In this document: positions 7,531 to 12,562 of the stretch, one piece after another
Layout of the letters: the number at the start of each line of letters is the position of its first letter
Numbering within the stretch: the stretch's first letter is position 1
Assembly: GCF_024699275.1 (NCBI RefSeq)
Contig: NZ_JAILPX010000149.1
Location: 1 to 12,562, forward strand
Direction: 5' to 3'
Origin: Selenomonas sp.
GTDB lineage: Bacteria; Bacillota_C; Negativicutes; Selenomonadales; Selenomonadaceae
Length of the DNA: 12,562 nucleotides
Made by a program: the position numbers and the translations under genes
The notes under the pieces: generated by a model
The model's input: the letters and a program-made list of their open reading frames with translations, nothing else
Told to the model about the DNA's origin: nothing
The model's database searches: none

Positions 7531-7659
7531 GACATAAAATGCAGAGGCCCCAAAAAGTTAGGCCAAGTAACCTAACTTTTTAGGGCCTCTGCAAAATTAT
7601 CTATGAACTTTTTGCAAATTGCAGTTTTTCGGGAAGTTCCTGCTGATGGTATTCCGCTC
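7531..7659 (-). repeat. 129-nt dispersed repeat, copy B, inverted relative to copy A
   Basis: Read on the minus strand, this aligns gap-free with 97-225. The conserved block is 7659-7615 (43 of 45 matching copy A), the linker 7614-7591 and the hairpin 7590-7543, with a matching ATTTTAT tail. In the arms, four base pairs differ from copy A by changes on both sides. A fifth has become a G-U wobble that is only stable in minus-strand RNA. Open frames reading through it have no gene-like support. It follows the YhhX-like gene in antisense orientation. Confidence 0.75.
7541..7592. terminator. Long hairpin after the YhhX-like gene, part of repeat copy B
   Basis: Arms 7541-7562 and 7571-7592 pair over 22 positions with one exception: C7551 against A7582, which becomes G-U in minus-strand RNA. 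It begins 46 nt past the oxidoreductase stop and may end that transcript. The plus-strand side lacks a T-run, whereas the minus-strand side reads GCATTTTATG, so the hairpin looks built for leftward transcription. Confidence 0.5.
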
Positions 7660-7715
7660 CAACTGCGCTGTAACAAAAAAAGAAAGCGCGCAGTAACAGC
7701 GACAAACTGCAATTT
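7616..7715 (-). ncRNA. Candidate structured RNA leading into repeat copy B
   Basis: On the minus strand a 12-nt stem arm at 7715-7704 (AAATTGCAGTTT) is the exact reverse complement of 7627-7616, inside the conserved repeat block. It encloses a second 7-bp stem (ACTGCGC at about 7693-7687 with GCGCAGT at about 7668-7662). The large terminator-like hairpin follows downstream. This nested layout could be a small RNA of about 180 nt ending near 7531. No promoter is obvious and copy A lacks the 5' arm within the window, so this is a speculative call. Confidence 0.25.
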
Positions 7716-7742
7716 CACAGCCCCTTCCCTGCTTTTGATAAT

Positions 7743-7807
7743 TAAAAAAAAATAATACCCCTCCAAAGCAAATAAACACATAAAATGCACTTATTTACTC
7801 TGGAAGG
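7743..7807 (-). terminator. Intrinsic terminator of the LysM-like gene
   Basis: In minus-strand RNA, 7807-7791 pairs with 7775-7759 over 17 positions, all Watson-Crick except three G-U pairs, with a 15-nt loop. It is followed by a T-rich run (7757-7743). The use of G-U pairs shows that the structure is meant for leftward transcription. It begins 37 nt past the LysM-like stop. Confidence 0.8.
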
Positions 7808-7844
7808 GCATATATTTATGAACTTATTAATATAGGCACATCCT

Positions 7845-8144
7845 TTAAGCCGCTTTTTTCCAATAGTTGATTCTTAACTTATCGCCCGCTTGTATGTCCC
7901 GGGTCAGGAGCCATTCATTGAGCTCTTTGATGCCGCTAATAAATTCGCCGAGTTCCCGCTTACCGTAATCGTTCTTCTGCATATAATGTTTGGCAATCTT
8001 TTCCAGGGTGTCATCCTGCTGTACCTCATAGGTAACCTGCACCACTTCCCAACTGCGTTGTTCCACCTCCGCAGCTTCGGTTGCATTGCTGGTAAACATA
8101 AAGAAAAATGCCATAATCGAAAAGAATAAGATAACCTTTTTCAT
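7845..8144 (-). CDS. Small secreted LysM-like protein
   Basis: Protein of 99 residues with an N-terminal signal peptide: two lysines, a Phe/Leu/Ile-rich core and an A-T-E-A-A cleavage region near residue 25. A LysM-like segment follows, beginning T-Y-E-V-Q-Q-D-D-T-L-E-K-I-A-K-H-Y and ending I-Q-A-G-D-K-L-R-I. LysM domains bind peptidoglycan or chitin-like glycans. Here the segment between the first helix and the second is longer than usual (about 20 residues with K-R-E-L-G-E-F-I-S-G-I-K-E-L-N). The start is ATG 8144 with AGGAGG nine bases upstream; a TTG two codons earlier is only three bases from that site. The size and layout recall cell-division suppressors of the YneA type, but no lexA or SOS gene is adjacent. 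A role at the cell wall is inferred. Confidence 0.75.
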   Translation of the reverse strand: MKKVILFFSIMAFFFMFTSNATEAAEVEQRSWEVVQVTYEVQQDDTLEKIAKHYMQKNDYGKRELGEFISGIKELNEWLLTRDIQAGDKLRINYWKKAA

Positions 8145-8184
8145 TGCCAAACACCTCCTCAGTCGTAATTATCTCTTTATCTGT

Positions 8185-8213
8185 ATCATAAGTCTTCTTT
8201 TGGCTAAAAGCAA
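8185..8213 (-). promoter_or_regulatory. Probable promoter of the LysM-like gene
   Basis: Minus-strand TTGCTT (8213-8208) and TATGAT (8190-8185) are 17 bp apart, giving a start near 8178 and a leader of about 35 nt before the AGGAGG site and ATG 8144. Confidence 0.55.
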
Positions 8214-8245
8214 TAGGTTTCTGAAAAAAATATGAAAAAATTTTA

Positions 8246-8307
8246 GTTTTGAAAAAACCTGCTTTATCACGTTGTTTTTCTGTCCTGTTATGGTTTTGAA
8301 AAAACCT
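8246..8307 (+). repeat. Pair of exact 15-bp direct repeats in a divergent spacer
   Basis: GTTTTGAAAAAACCT occurs at 8246-8260 and again at 8293-8307, 47 bp apart. The second copy has one more matching base on its left (GGTTTTGAAAAAACC), which is itself a near-palindrome. A weaker relative (GGTTTCTGAAAAAA) starts near 8217. The repeats lie between the promoters of the LysM-like and MFS genes, so they could be regulator sites. A-tract bending is an alternative. Confidence 0.45.
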
Positions 8308-8362
8308 CTTCATGATGAAAACGGCAGGTGATTTCATCAGTTTCCTGTCCTTCTACGCTTTT

Positions 8363-8374
8363 GTGTGTTATAAT
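8363..8374 (+). promoter_or_regulatory. Extended -10 promoter for the MFS transporter
   Basis: TGTTATAAT at 8366-8374 is an extended -10 element (TG one base before a perfect TATAAT). The region 17 bp upstream (TGTCCT, 8346-8351) is a poor -35 box, which an extended -10 can tolerate. The leader to the TTG start would be about 80 nt. Confidence 0.45.
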
Positions 8375-8461
8375 TGCCTCGGTAAAGATTTTATACATTA
8401 AGATTTTTCATTTGCTAATCCTCTGCTTTCACAATTTATTGGGTTAAGGGAGGGAATCGCG

Positions 8462-9658
8462 TTGAAAACAAAGGAAAACATCACTCTTTTTACCGCCATC
8501 ATCCTTATTGCCAGCATGCTTAGAGCCCCCATAACCGGAGTGGGATCAGTGGTCAGCACCATTGGAGAAGACCTCGCTTTGTCCAGTTCAGCATCGGGCT
8601 TCTTGACCACGATTCCCCTGCTCGCCTTTGGTCTGTTATCGGTGCTGGTGGGAAAATTTTCTCAGCAGCTGGGAGTAGGCAGGATGATATTGGGTGGTTT
8701 GCTTTTTTTGACCGTCGGCATCATCGCCAGATCCTATACTGGCATTACCGGTCTCTTCGCAGGAACTGCTGTGATTGGCATGGGCATTGCGATTGGCAAT
8801 GTGCTGGTACCTGCCATCGTCAAGGCCAGCTTCCCGACTAAGGTCGGCATTATGACCAGCGCCTATACGACGGCCATGTCTGTATTTTCCGGGATAGCCG
8901 GTGGCATCAGTGTTCCCCTAACTAATATCTGGGGATGGGAACTGGCGTTAATTATCTGGATTGTGCTGCCACTATTAACGATTACCCTTTGGCTGCCCCA
9001 GATTAAGATGAAACTCAAGGGAGAGCCCCAGCGAAAAGGCAGCAACATCATCAAGGATTCGACCACCTGGTGGATTGCCATTTATATGGGGGTGCAATCC
9101 ATGCTGTTTTACTGCTTTGTGGCCTGGTTTGCCACAATCCTGCAGAGCTATGGCTATGATCAGGAAACAGCAGGATACTATAATTCAGCATATCTGTTTT
9201 TGGGGATTCCCGGTTCTATCCTGATTCCGGCAATGGCCGGCAAACGAAAAAGCCAATCCGGAATAGCCGTGGCCTTGAGTCTGCTGTATATCGTTGGCAT
9301 TGGGGCGATGCTCTTTGCAAAGAATCAGTGGGCTTTGCTGCTGGCGGTCATCTGCTGCGGCTTCTGTTCGGGGTCCTGTATTGCTCTGGCTATGGCTCTT
9401 TTTGGACTGCATACTAAAAACGCTGCAGATACCTCTGCCTTATCCGGTCTGGCTCAGTCGGTGGGTTATATCCTGGCGGCCTTAGGCCCCATCATCATGG
9501 GGAAGCTCTTCGATTTGTCCGACAACTGGACCGTTCCCATGCTGTTCCTGCTGGGAACAACAATCATCCTGACAGGACTCGGCTATATGGCGGGCAGAGA
9601 TCGGATCATCAATGAACCGGTACCGGAATCTCATCCTTGGAAATTCAGTTGGAACTAA
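8462..9658 (+). CDS. MFS transporter of the CynX/NimT-like family
   Basis: Inner-membrane secondary transporter of 398 residues with about 12 hydrophobic helices. The first helix contains L-R-A-P-I-T-G-V-G, matching the L-R-P-x-I-T-x-V-G-P signature of the cyanate/2-nitroimidazole (CynX/NimT) branch of the major facilitator superfamily. G-K-F-S-Q-Q-L-G between helices 2 and 3 fits the conserved MFS loop. The start is TTG 8462: a GGGAGG ribosome site ends eight bases before it, and an in-frame TAA lies just upstream, so no longer start is possible. A strong terminator follows directly. No cynS, cynT or nitroreductase gene is nearby, so the substrate is not predictable; small organic anions are typical for the family. 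Confidence 0.85.
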   Translation: MKTKENITLFTAIILIASMLRAPITGVGSVVSTIGEDLALSSSASGFLTTIPLLAFGLLSVLVGKFSQQLGVGRMILGGLLFLTVGIIARSYTGITGLFAGTAVIGMGIAIGNVLVPAIVKASFPTKVGIMTSAYTTAMSVFSGIAGGISVPLTNIWGWELALIIWIVLPLLTITLWLPQIKMKLKGEPQRKGSNIIKDSTTWWIAIYMGVQSMLFYCFVAWFATILQSYGYDQETAGYYNSAYLFLGIPGSILIPAMAGKRKSQSGIAVALSLLYIVGIGAMLFAKNQWALLLAVICCGFCSGSCIALAMALFGLHTKNAADTSALSGLAQSVGYILAALGPIIMGKLFDLSDNWTVPMLFLLGTTIILTGLGYMAGRDRIINEPVPESHPWKFSWN

Positions 9659-9663
9659 AAAAG

Positions 9664-9705
9664 ACGATTAACGACGCAAAAATATGCTTCGTTAATCGTT
9701 TTTTT
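9664..9705. terminator. Bidirectional intrinsic terminator between MFS and metal ATPase genes
   Basis: Core arms ACGATTAACGA (9664-9674) and TCGTTAATCGT (9689-9699) form an exact 11-bp stem. Seven T on the right (9699-9705) and a six-A run on the left (9657-9662) serve the two convergent genes, whose stops are at 9658 and 9716. Confidence 0.9.
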
Positions 9706-9715
9706 ATGTAATATC

Positions 9716-11575
9716 TTAATTCTCCCAATGAAGCAGAAAGGCTGAGTTGATGATTACCAGAACCGAACCGGCATTATGTACCAGTGCGCCGAACACGGGA
9801 TTTAAGATTCCCGCCATGGCCAGGATGATGGCAATAAAATTAACAGACATGGCAAAGACCAGATTCTTCTTGATGGTACGCATCATATGCCGGGCCAGCT
9901 GAATCAGATGCGGCAGTTCCCGGATATCATCGTTGATTAGAGCGATATCCGCAGCTTCTACAGCAATATCACTGCCTATGCCCCCCATTGCAATTCCAAC
10001 CTGGGCGGCTTTTAAGGCCGGTGCATCATTGATGCCATCTCCAATCATGCAGATTGGTTCCTTTTTGACCTGTTTTTGTCGGATATAGGCTAACTTATCG
10101 TCAGGCATCAGCCCCGCATGAATTTCACTGAGGTTGATTTTTCCTGCAGCCTGCCGGGCAGCATTTTCCTGGTCTCCCGTTAAAAGCACCGCTTCTACCT
10201 GAGCCTTCTTTAGGCCTACGATCACAGATGCAGCCTCCTGGCGCAGGGTATCAGCCAGAGCAATGATACCAGCCCCCTGCCCGTCTATAGCCAGGTAGAT
10301 GATGGTAGCTCCCTGCTGCAGATAGGGCTGGGCCAAGGCTGCTAAATCCCTGCTGTTGGTGACGCCCCGTTCCTGCATAAAAAGCATATTTCCTGCCAGG
10401 ATATTCCTTTGTTGCACGCGCCCTTGTACGCCCCGCCCTGGCAGCATGCGAAAGTCTTCTGTCAAGGGAAGGGGTTCATTTTCTTGCTTTTGATAGCCCG
10501 CCACCAGGGCTTTTCCCAGGGGATGCTCGGAGGAACTTTCCACAGCAGCTCCATAGCGGAAAAGCTCCGCCTTATGCCACCCCTCCACCCCTTGGACAGC
10601 AATAACCTGGGGATGGCCTTCTGTGAGGGTGCCAGTTTTGTCAAAGGCCACGCGGGAAACTTCAGCCAGCCTTTCCAGGGCATCCCCTTCCCGCACCAGA
10701 AAACCATGTTTGGTGGCATTACCGATGGCGGCCATAACGGCGGTGGGTGTAGCCAGAACCAGGGCGCAGGGACAGAAAACCACCAGGATAGTTACAGCCC
10801 GCAGGAGTTCCCCCGTTACGGCATAGGTTATGGCGGCTGCAGTCAAGGCACTGATGACCACCCAGGTGGCCCAACGGTCTGCCAGCCCCACAATCTTGGC
10901 CTTGCCGGCATCTGCTGACTGGACCAGACGGATCATGCGCTGCAGGGAACTATTTTCGCCAACCTTTTCCGCTTTCATGGTAAAGGCGCCGAATTGATTG
11001 ACACCGCCGCTCATTACCCCATCGCCGCTGCTCTTATCCACCGGCAGGGATTCTCCGGTAATGGCAGCCTGGTTAATGGCAGTACTGCCTGCTGTGATAA
11101 CGCCGTCCACGGGGATGGTTTCTCCGGGCAGTACACGCAAGGTATCGCCAATCTTTATCCGGGCAGCATCGATAAGCTCTTCCCTGCCGTTTTGGATACG
11201 GCGTGCTTTTCTGGGGGTCAAATCAACCAGCTTGGCAATACCGGCTCTGGCTTTGTTCACGGTGATTTCCTCCAGCAGTGCTCCCAGCTGCATGATAAAA
11301 GCCACTTCGCCGGCCGCAAAGATTTCGCCACTATAGATTGAAGCCAGCAGCGCCAAGGATACCAACACATCAGCCCGAATATCAAAGGCCGTGATGAGTG
11401 CCTGGGCCGCCCCCAGGATAATGGGCACACCGCATAGCAGGATAGCCACCCAAGCCATATCCCAAGCAAAGGGCTGCACTTGCAGCAAGCTCAAGCCAAG
11501 GGAGATACCTCCCAACAGTAAAAACAGGATATCCTGGCCATGTTCGTGCCAGTTTGTAAACTTACGCAAATTCAT
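9716..11575 (-). CDS. P1B-type heavy-metal-transporting ATPase without N-terminal metal-binding domain
   Basis: ATP-driven metal exporter of 619 residues in the cytoplasmic membrane. Visible in order: paired N-terminal membrane helices from about 15; actuator loop T-G-E-S at 173-176; membrane metal site C-P-C at 268-270; phosphorylation site D-K-T-G-T-L-T with Asp at 312; S-E-H-P-L-G at 349-354 in the nucleotide-binding domain (the P1B-specific His-Pro); G-D-G-I-N-D-A-P at 512-519; then two last helices with H-N at 600-601. The usual HMA or His-rich N-terminal domain is absent. The C-P-C excludes the S-P-C cobalt/iron class. The last helix has H-N-A-G-S rather than the D-x-G of Zn/Cd pumps or M-x-x-S-S of copper pumps, so the metal is uncertain. 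ATG 11575 is chosen because AAGGAG lies eight bases upstream; a TTG immediately before it is less well spaced. Confidence 0.93.
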   Translation of the reverse strand: MNLRKFTNWHEHGQDILFLLLGGISLGLSLLQVQPFAWDMAWVAILLCGVPIILGAAQALITAFDIRADVLVSLALLASIYSGEIFAAGEVAFIMQLGALLEEITVNKARAGIAKLVDLTPRKARRIQNGREELIDAARIKIGDTLRVLPGETIPVDGVITAGSTAINQAAITGESLPVDKSSGDGVMSGGVNQFGAFTMKAEKVGENSSLQRMIRLVQSADAGKAKIVGLADRWATWVVISALTAAAITYAVTGELLRAVTILVVFCPCALVLATPTAVMAAIGNATKHGFLVREGDALERLAEVSRVAFDKTGTLTEGHPQVIAVQGVEGWHKAELFRYGAAVESSSEHPLGKALVAGYQKQENEPLPLTEDFRMLPGRGVQGRVQQRNILAGNMLFMQERGVTNSRDLAALAQPYLQQGATIIYLAIDGQGAGIIALADTLRQEAASVIVGLKKAQVEAVLLTGDQENAARQAAGKINLSEIHAGLMPDDKLAYIRQKQVKKEPICMIGDGINDAPALKAAQVGIAMGGIGSDIAVEAADIALINDDIRELPHLIQLARHMMRTIKKNLVFAMSVNFIAIILAMAGILNPVFGALVHNAGSVLVIINSAFLLHWEN

Positions 11576-11590
11576 CAAAATCTCTCCTTT

Positions 11591-11633
11591 ACATATACCC
11601 CTATAGGTATAATATACTTATAGGGGTATATGT
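11591..11633 (-). promoter_or_regulatory. Double palindromic operator of the CsoR/CstR/RcnR type over the ATPase promoter
   Basis: Arms 11591-11605 and 11619-11633 form an exact 15-bp inverted repeat (ending TACCCCTATA / TATAGGGGTA). Each half holds a 16-bp site: ATACCCCTATAGGTAT (11595-11610) and ATACTTATAGGGGTAT (11614-11629). These are mirror images with one mismatch and 19 bp between centres. ATACCC...GGGTAT palindromes are typical of copper, nickel/cobalt or persulfide sensors of the CsoR family. A repressor here would cover the -10 region. No such regulator gene is in the window. Confidence 0.6.
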
Positions 11634-11640
11634 ATGTCAA
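11611..11640 (-). promoter_or_regulatory. Promoter of the metal ATPase gene
   Basis: Minus-strand TTGACA (11640-11635) is exact consensus. TATATT (11616-11611) follows after 18 bp. The palindromic operator pair overlaps the spacer and the -10 box, which fits a repressed, metal-induced gene. Confidence 0.6.
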
Positions 11641-11685
11641 GAAAAAAAGAAAAAATACAAGAAAATGTCTGGAAATTTTCTTGTA
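11641..11685 (-). terminator. Intrinsic terminator of the 97-residue protein gene
   Basis: Arms TACAAGAAAAT (11656-11666) and ATTTTCTTGTA (11675-11685) pair over 11 bp with an 8-nt loop. In minus-strand RNA the stem is followed by a long T-rich tract (11655-11641), immediately before the -35 box of the ATPase promoter. It separates the two same-strand transcription units. Confidence 0.75.
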
Positions 11686-11721
11686 CTTATCCGGTCTTTC
11701 TGCGTTTCCCCTATAGAACCC

Positions 11722-12015
11722 CTATGCTTTTTGCTGCTGCAGCTGCTTTCTGGCATAGATATCCGTTGCAAAATCAAGCATTTCTCCCCAGCTATGAAAC
11801 CGCGTGTTTTTCACAACATGCTGGTCCATCTGGGCTTCGGGCAGTTCTTCGAAATCCTGTTGAGAAGTAATACGGAATCTTCCTCCCTGCAGGAATTTTT
11901 CAAAGGTACGATAATTCGTATATTTACGCATAAAGGACTTATCAAATAACACAGCAAAATCCACCGGCTGCGGCAAAGCGCCCGGCAACTGGTAGTAACC
12001 AATCAATTTTACCAA
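11722..12015 (-). CDS. Small protein of unknown function
   Basis: I do not recognise a family. The 97-residue product is soluble by composition, with no signal peptide and no membrane helix. It opens V-K-L-I-G-Y-Y-Q-L-P-G and is rich in aromatic residues (F-A-V-L-F, N-Y-R-T-F-E-K-F, N-T-R-F-H-S-W). An acidic stretch D-F-E-E-L-P-E-A-Q sits in the middle, and the C-terminal helix is basic and Gln-rich. TTG 12015 is the likely start: GAGGTGATC, an exact match to the anti-Shine-Dalgarno sequence, ends four bases before it, with GAGG eight bases away. A GTG at 12024 lies inside that ribosome site and is unlikely. It has its own terminator and lies upstream of the metal ATPase on the same strand, so a shared function is possible but not shown. 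Confidence 0.7.
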   Translation of the reverse strand: MVKLIGYYQLPGALPQPVDFAVLFDKSFMRKYTNYRTFEKFLQGGRFRITSQQDFEELPEAQMDQHVVKNTRFHSWGEMLDFATDIYARKQLQQQKA

Positions 12016-12425
12016 TAGGATCACCTCAAAATCTACACAGGGAAAGCCGTTATTCCAATGTCATTTAGTTAAGGCTTTTGACACCTAAAAACCACTCAAC
12101 AGAAGTTTTCTGACAACTGTTGAGTGGTTTTTTTTCTTATCTCATTGCTGATGCGTGTGTTATAGCAGAGAACATCTGTTCAGAACTCATCACATAATAT
12201 CCATCTTTGATAAAATTTTATACAACCGAATTTTGCATATTTCTCAAAAAAACAAGTAACCTAAATTTATGAACATAGCTGTTTTTACGCATTTTATCCC
12301 CTTAAACTGGAGGAGATAACATCAGAGTGTCGAATGAAACAAATATAATGAATTTGCCAAATATTAAATTCCTCGAAAATTAAGGGTATAGGCAGTAGAC
12401 TATTATTTGGAAAGGATGGTTAAAT
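12016..12425. other. Gene-free divergent spacer with an orphan terminator
   Basis: This 410-bp AT-rich spacer contains the orphan terminator (12087-12135), a 12-bp perfect palindrome ATAAAATTTTAT (12210-12221), an isolated TATAAT (12344-12349), and a GGAGGAG sequence (12309-12315) followed by an 18-codon frame (12327-12383) before the next gene. None of the last three is supported enough to be called a gene or promoter with confidence. Confidence 0.5.
12087..12135 (+). terminator. Strong intrinsic terminator serving no visible gene
   Basis: Arms 12087-12102 and 12117-12132 pair over 16 bp (core CCACTCAACAG / CTGTTGAGTGG) with a 14-nt loop. A run of eight T at 12128-12135 follows on the plus strand. 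The minus side has only five T. It stands between two divergent genes, where no transcript from either should end. Confidence 0.85.
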
Positions 12426-12562
12426 ATGTTTCTACGAAAAACTACGCAATCACGAGTGTTTATCAAGGCTATCATGGCATTTGTCCTATGCTTGATTCCG
12501 CTATCTCCTATATGCTCTGCTGAAAAGGTCGCAGTTGTTGCAACTGGTGAATACATCATGGG
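12426..12562 (+). CDS. N-terminus of a secreted protein (cut by right edge)
   Basis: The first 45 codons of a gene are present. The sequence begins with a basic region (R-K-T-T-Q-S-R), then a hydrophobic core (A-I-M-A-F-V-L-C-L-I-P-L), and an S-P-I-C-S-A-E-K segment that fits a signal peptidase I site after C-S-A near residue 32. The Cys two residues before the site is not in a good lipobox, so a lipoprotein is less likely. The mature part starts E-K-V-A-V-V-A-T-G-E-Y-I-M-G, a short beta-rich stretch too small to assign a family. A ribosome site (AAAGGA) lies nine bases before ATG 12426. Confidence 0.7.
   Translation, partial: MFLRKTTQSRVFIKAIMAFVLCLIPLSPICSAEKVAVVATGEYIM

Larger units (their letters stand above)
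7496..7844. other. Gene-free convergent spacer
   Basis: This 349-bp spacer separates the YhhX-like gene from the LysM-like gene, which point toward each other. It contains repeat copy B with its hairpin, a possible nested RNA structure, and the terminator of the LysM-like gene. Open frames here of 60-70 codons run through the repeat and have no ribosome sites, so I treat them as chance. Confidence 0.6.
8145..8461. other. Gene-free divergent spacer between LysM-like and MFS genes
   Basis: This 317-bp AT-rich spacer contains the leftward promoter (8185-8213), the 15-bp direct repeats (8246-8307), the rightward extended -10 (8366-8374) and the MFS ribosome site (GGGAGG). I see no gene or RNA beyond these. 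Confidence 0.6.

Noticed and set aside
97..7659. Composite transposon with the 129-nt repeats as insertion sequences
   Set aside because: Neither copy encodes a transposase, no target-site duplication is visible outside them, and the hairpin is internal rather than at a matched terminus.
7531..7715. CRISPR array or tRNA in the repeat-rich spacer
   Set aside because: There are only two copies of the long repeat, far apart and inverted, with no regularly spaced short repeats, and no cloverleaf with anticodon and TPsiC-type arms.
7572..7790. Minus-strand open frames of 60-72 codons through repeat copy B
   Set aside because: No ribosome site, they run through a hairpin repeat and across the terminator of the neighbouring gene, and overlap each other in different frames. 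They are best read as chance frames over repeat DNA.
10409..10918. Plus-strand frame of 169 codons opposite the metal ATPase
   Set aside because: It is antisense to the conserved CPC and DKTGT regions of the ATPase, with low-complexity content and no ribosome site.
12210..12221. Palindrome ATAAAATTTTAT as an operator
   Set aside because: A 12-bp AT-only palindrome is easily expected by chance in such AT-rich DNA and has no second copy or promoter tied to it.

Overview
The window reads as chromosomal DNA from an anaerobic or facultatively anaerobic low-to-moderate GC Bacillota. A Negativicutes-type organism (Selenomonas/Mitsuokella/Megamonas-like) is my best guess. The reasons are strong AGGAGG-type ribosome sites, frequent TTG starts, mid-GC genes separated by AT-rich spacers, and a complete DMSO-reductase-type respiratory operon. 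The taxonomic call is an inference from style and gene content, not from a marker gene.

Left part (about 1-6170). After an unidentified open frame at the left edge and a 129-nt repeat (copy A) comes a minus-strand operon. In transcription order it is: radical SAM protein (6048-4747), dmsA catalytic molybdopterin subunit with a Tat signal (4709-2361), dmsB four-cluster ferredoxin (2347-1775), dmsC membrane anchor (1757-927), and a TorD/DmsD-family chaperone (922-230). Gaps are 4-37 bp. One perfect consensus promoter (TTGACA-17-TATAAT) sits upstream at 6138-6166. DmsABC would take quinol electrons at the membrane and reduce an S- or N-oxide (or related) acceptor outside the cytoplasm. The TorD-like protein would hold DmsA until cofactor loading and Tat export. 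The radical SAM protein has no assigned job, and its place at the head of the operon is the most interesting functional question here.

Middle (6170-9710). A short degenerate membrane-protein tail (6182-6331, minus) lies between the dms promoter and a plus-strand Gfo/Idh/MocA oxidoreductase very close to E. coli YhhX. Next come repeat copy B (inverted relative to A), a small secreted LysM-like protein on the minus strand, and a CynX/NimT-like MFS transporter on the plus strand. The transporter shares a bidirectional terminator with the convergent gene to its right.

Right part (9710-12562). A P1B heavy-metal ATPase without an N-terminal metal-binding domain is transcribed leftward from a promoter overlapped by two mirror-image ATACCCC-type palindromes, which look like a CsoR/CstR/RcnR-class operator pair. 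Upstream is a 97-residue protein of unknown function with its own terminator. Then comes a 410-bp spacer with a strong terminator that serves no visible gene, and finally the start of a secreted protein running off the right edge.

The least expected non-coding feature is the pair of 129-nt repeats (97-225 plus, 7531-7659 minus). They align without gaps at about 79% identity. Their 19-bp hairpins differ by four compensatory base-pair changes plus one G-U wobble, the pattern expected if an RNA hairpin is under selection. They bracket the whole dms/yhhX block in inverted orientation.
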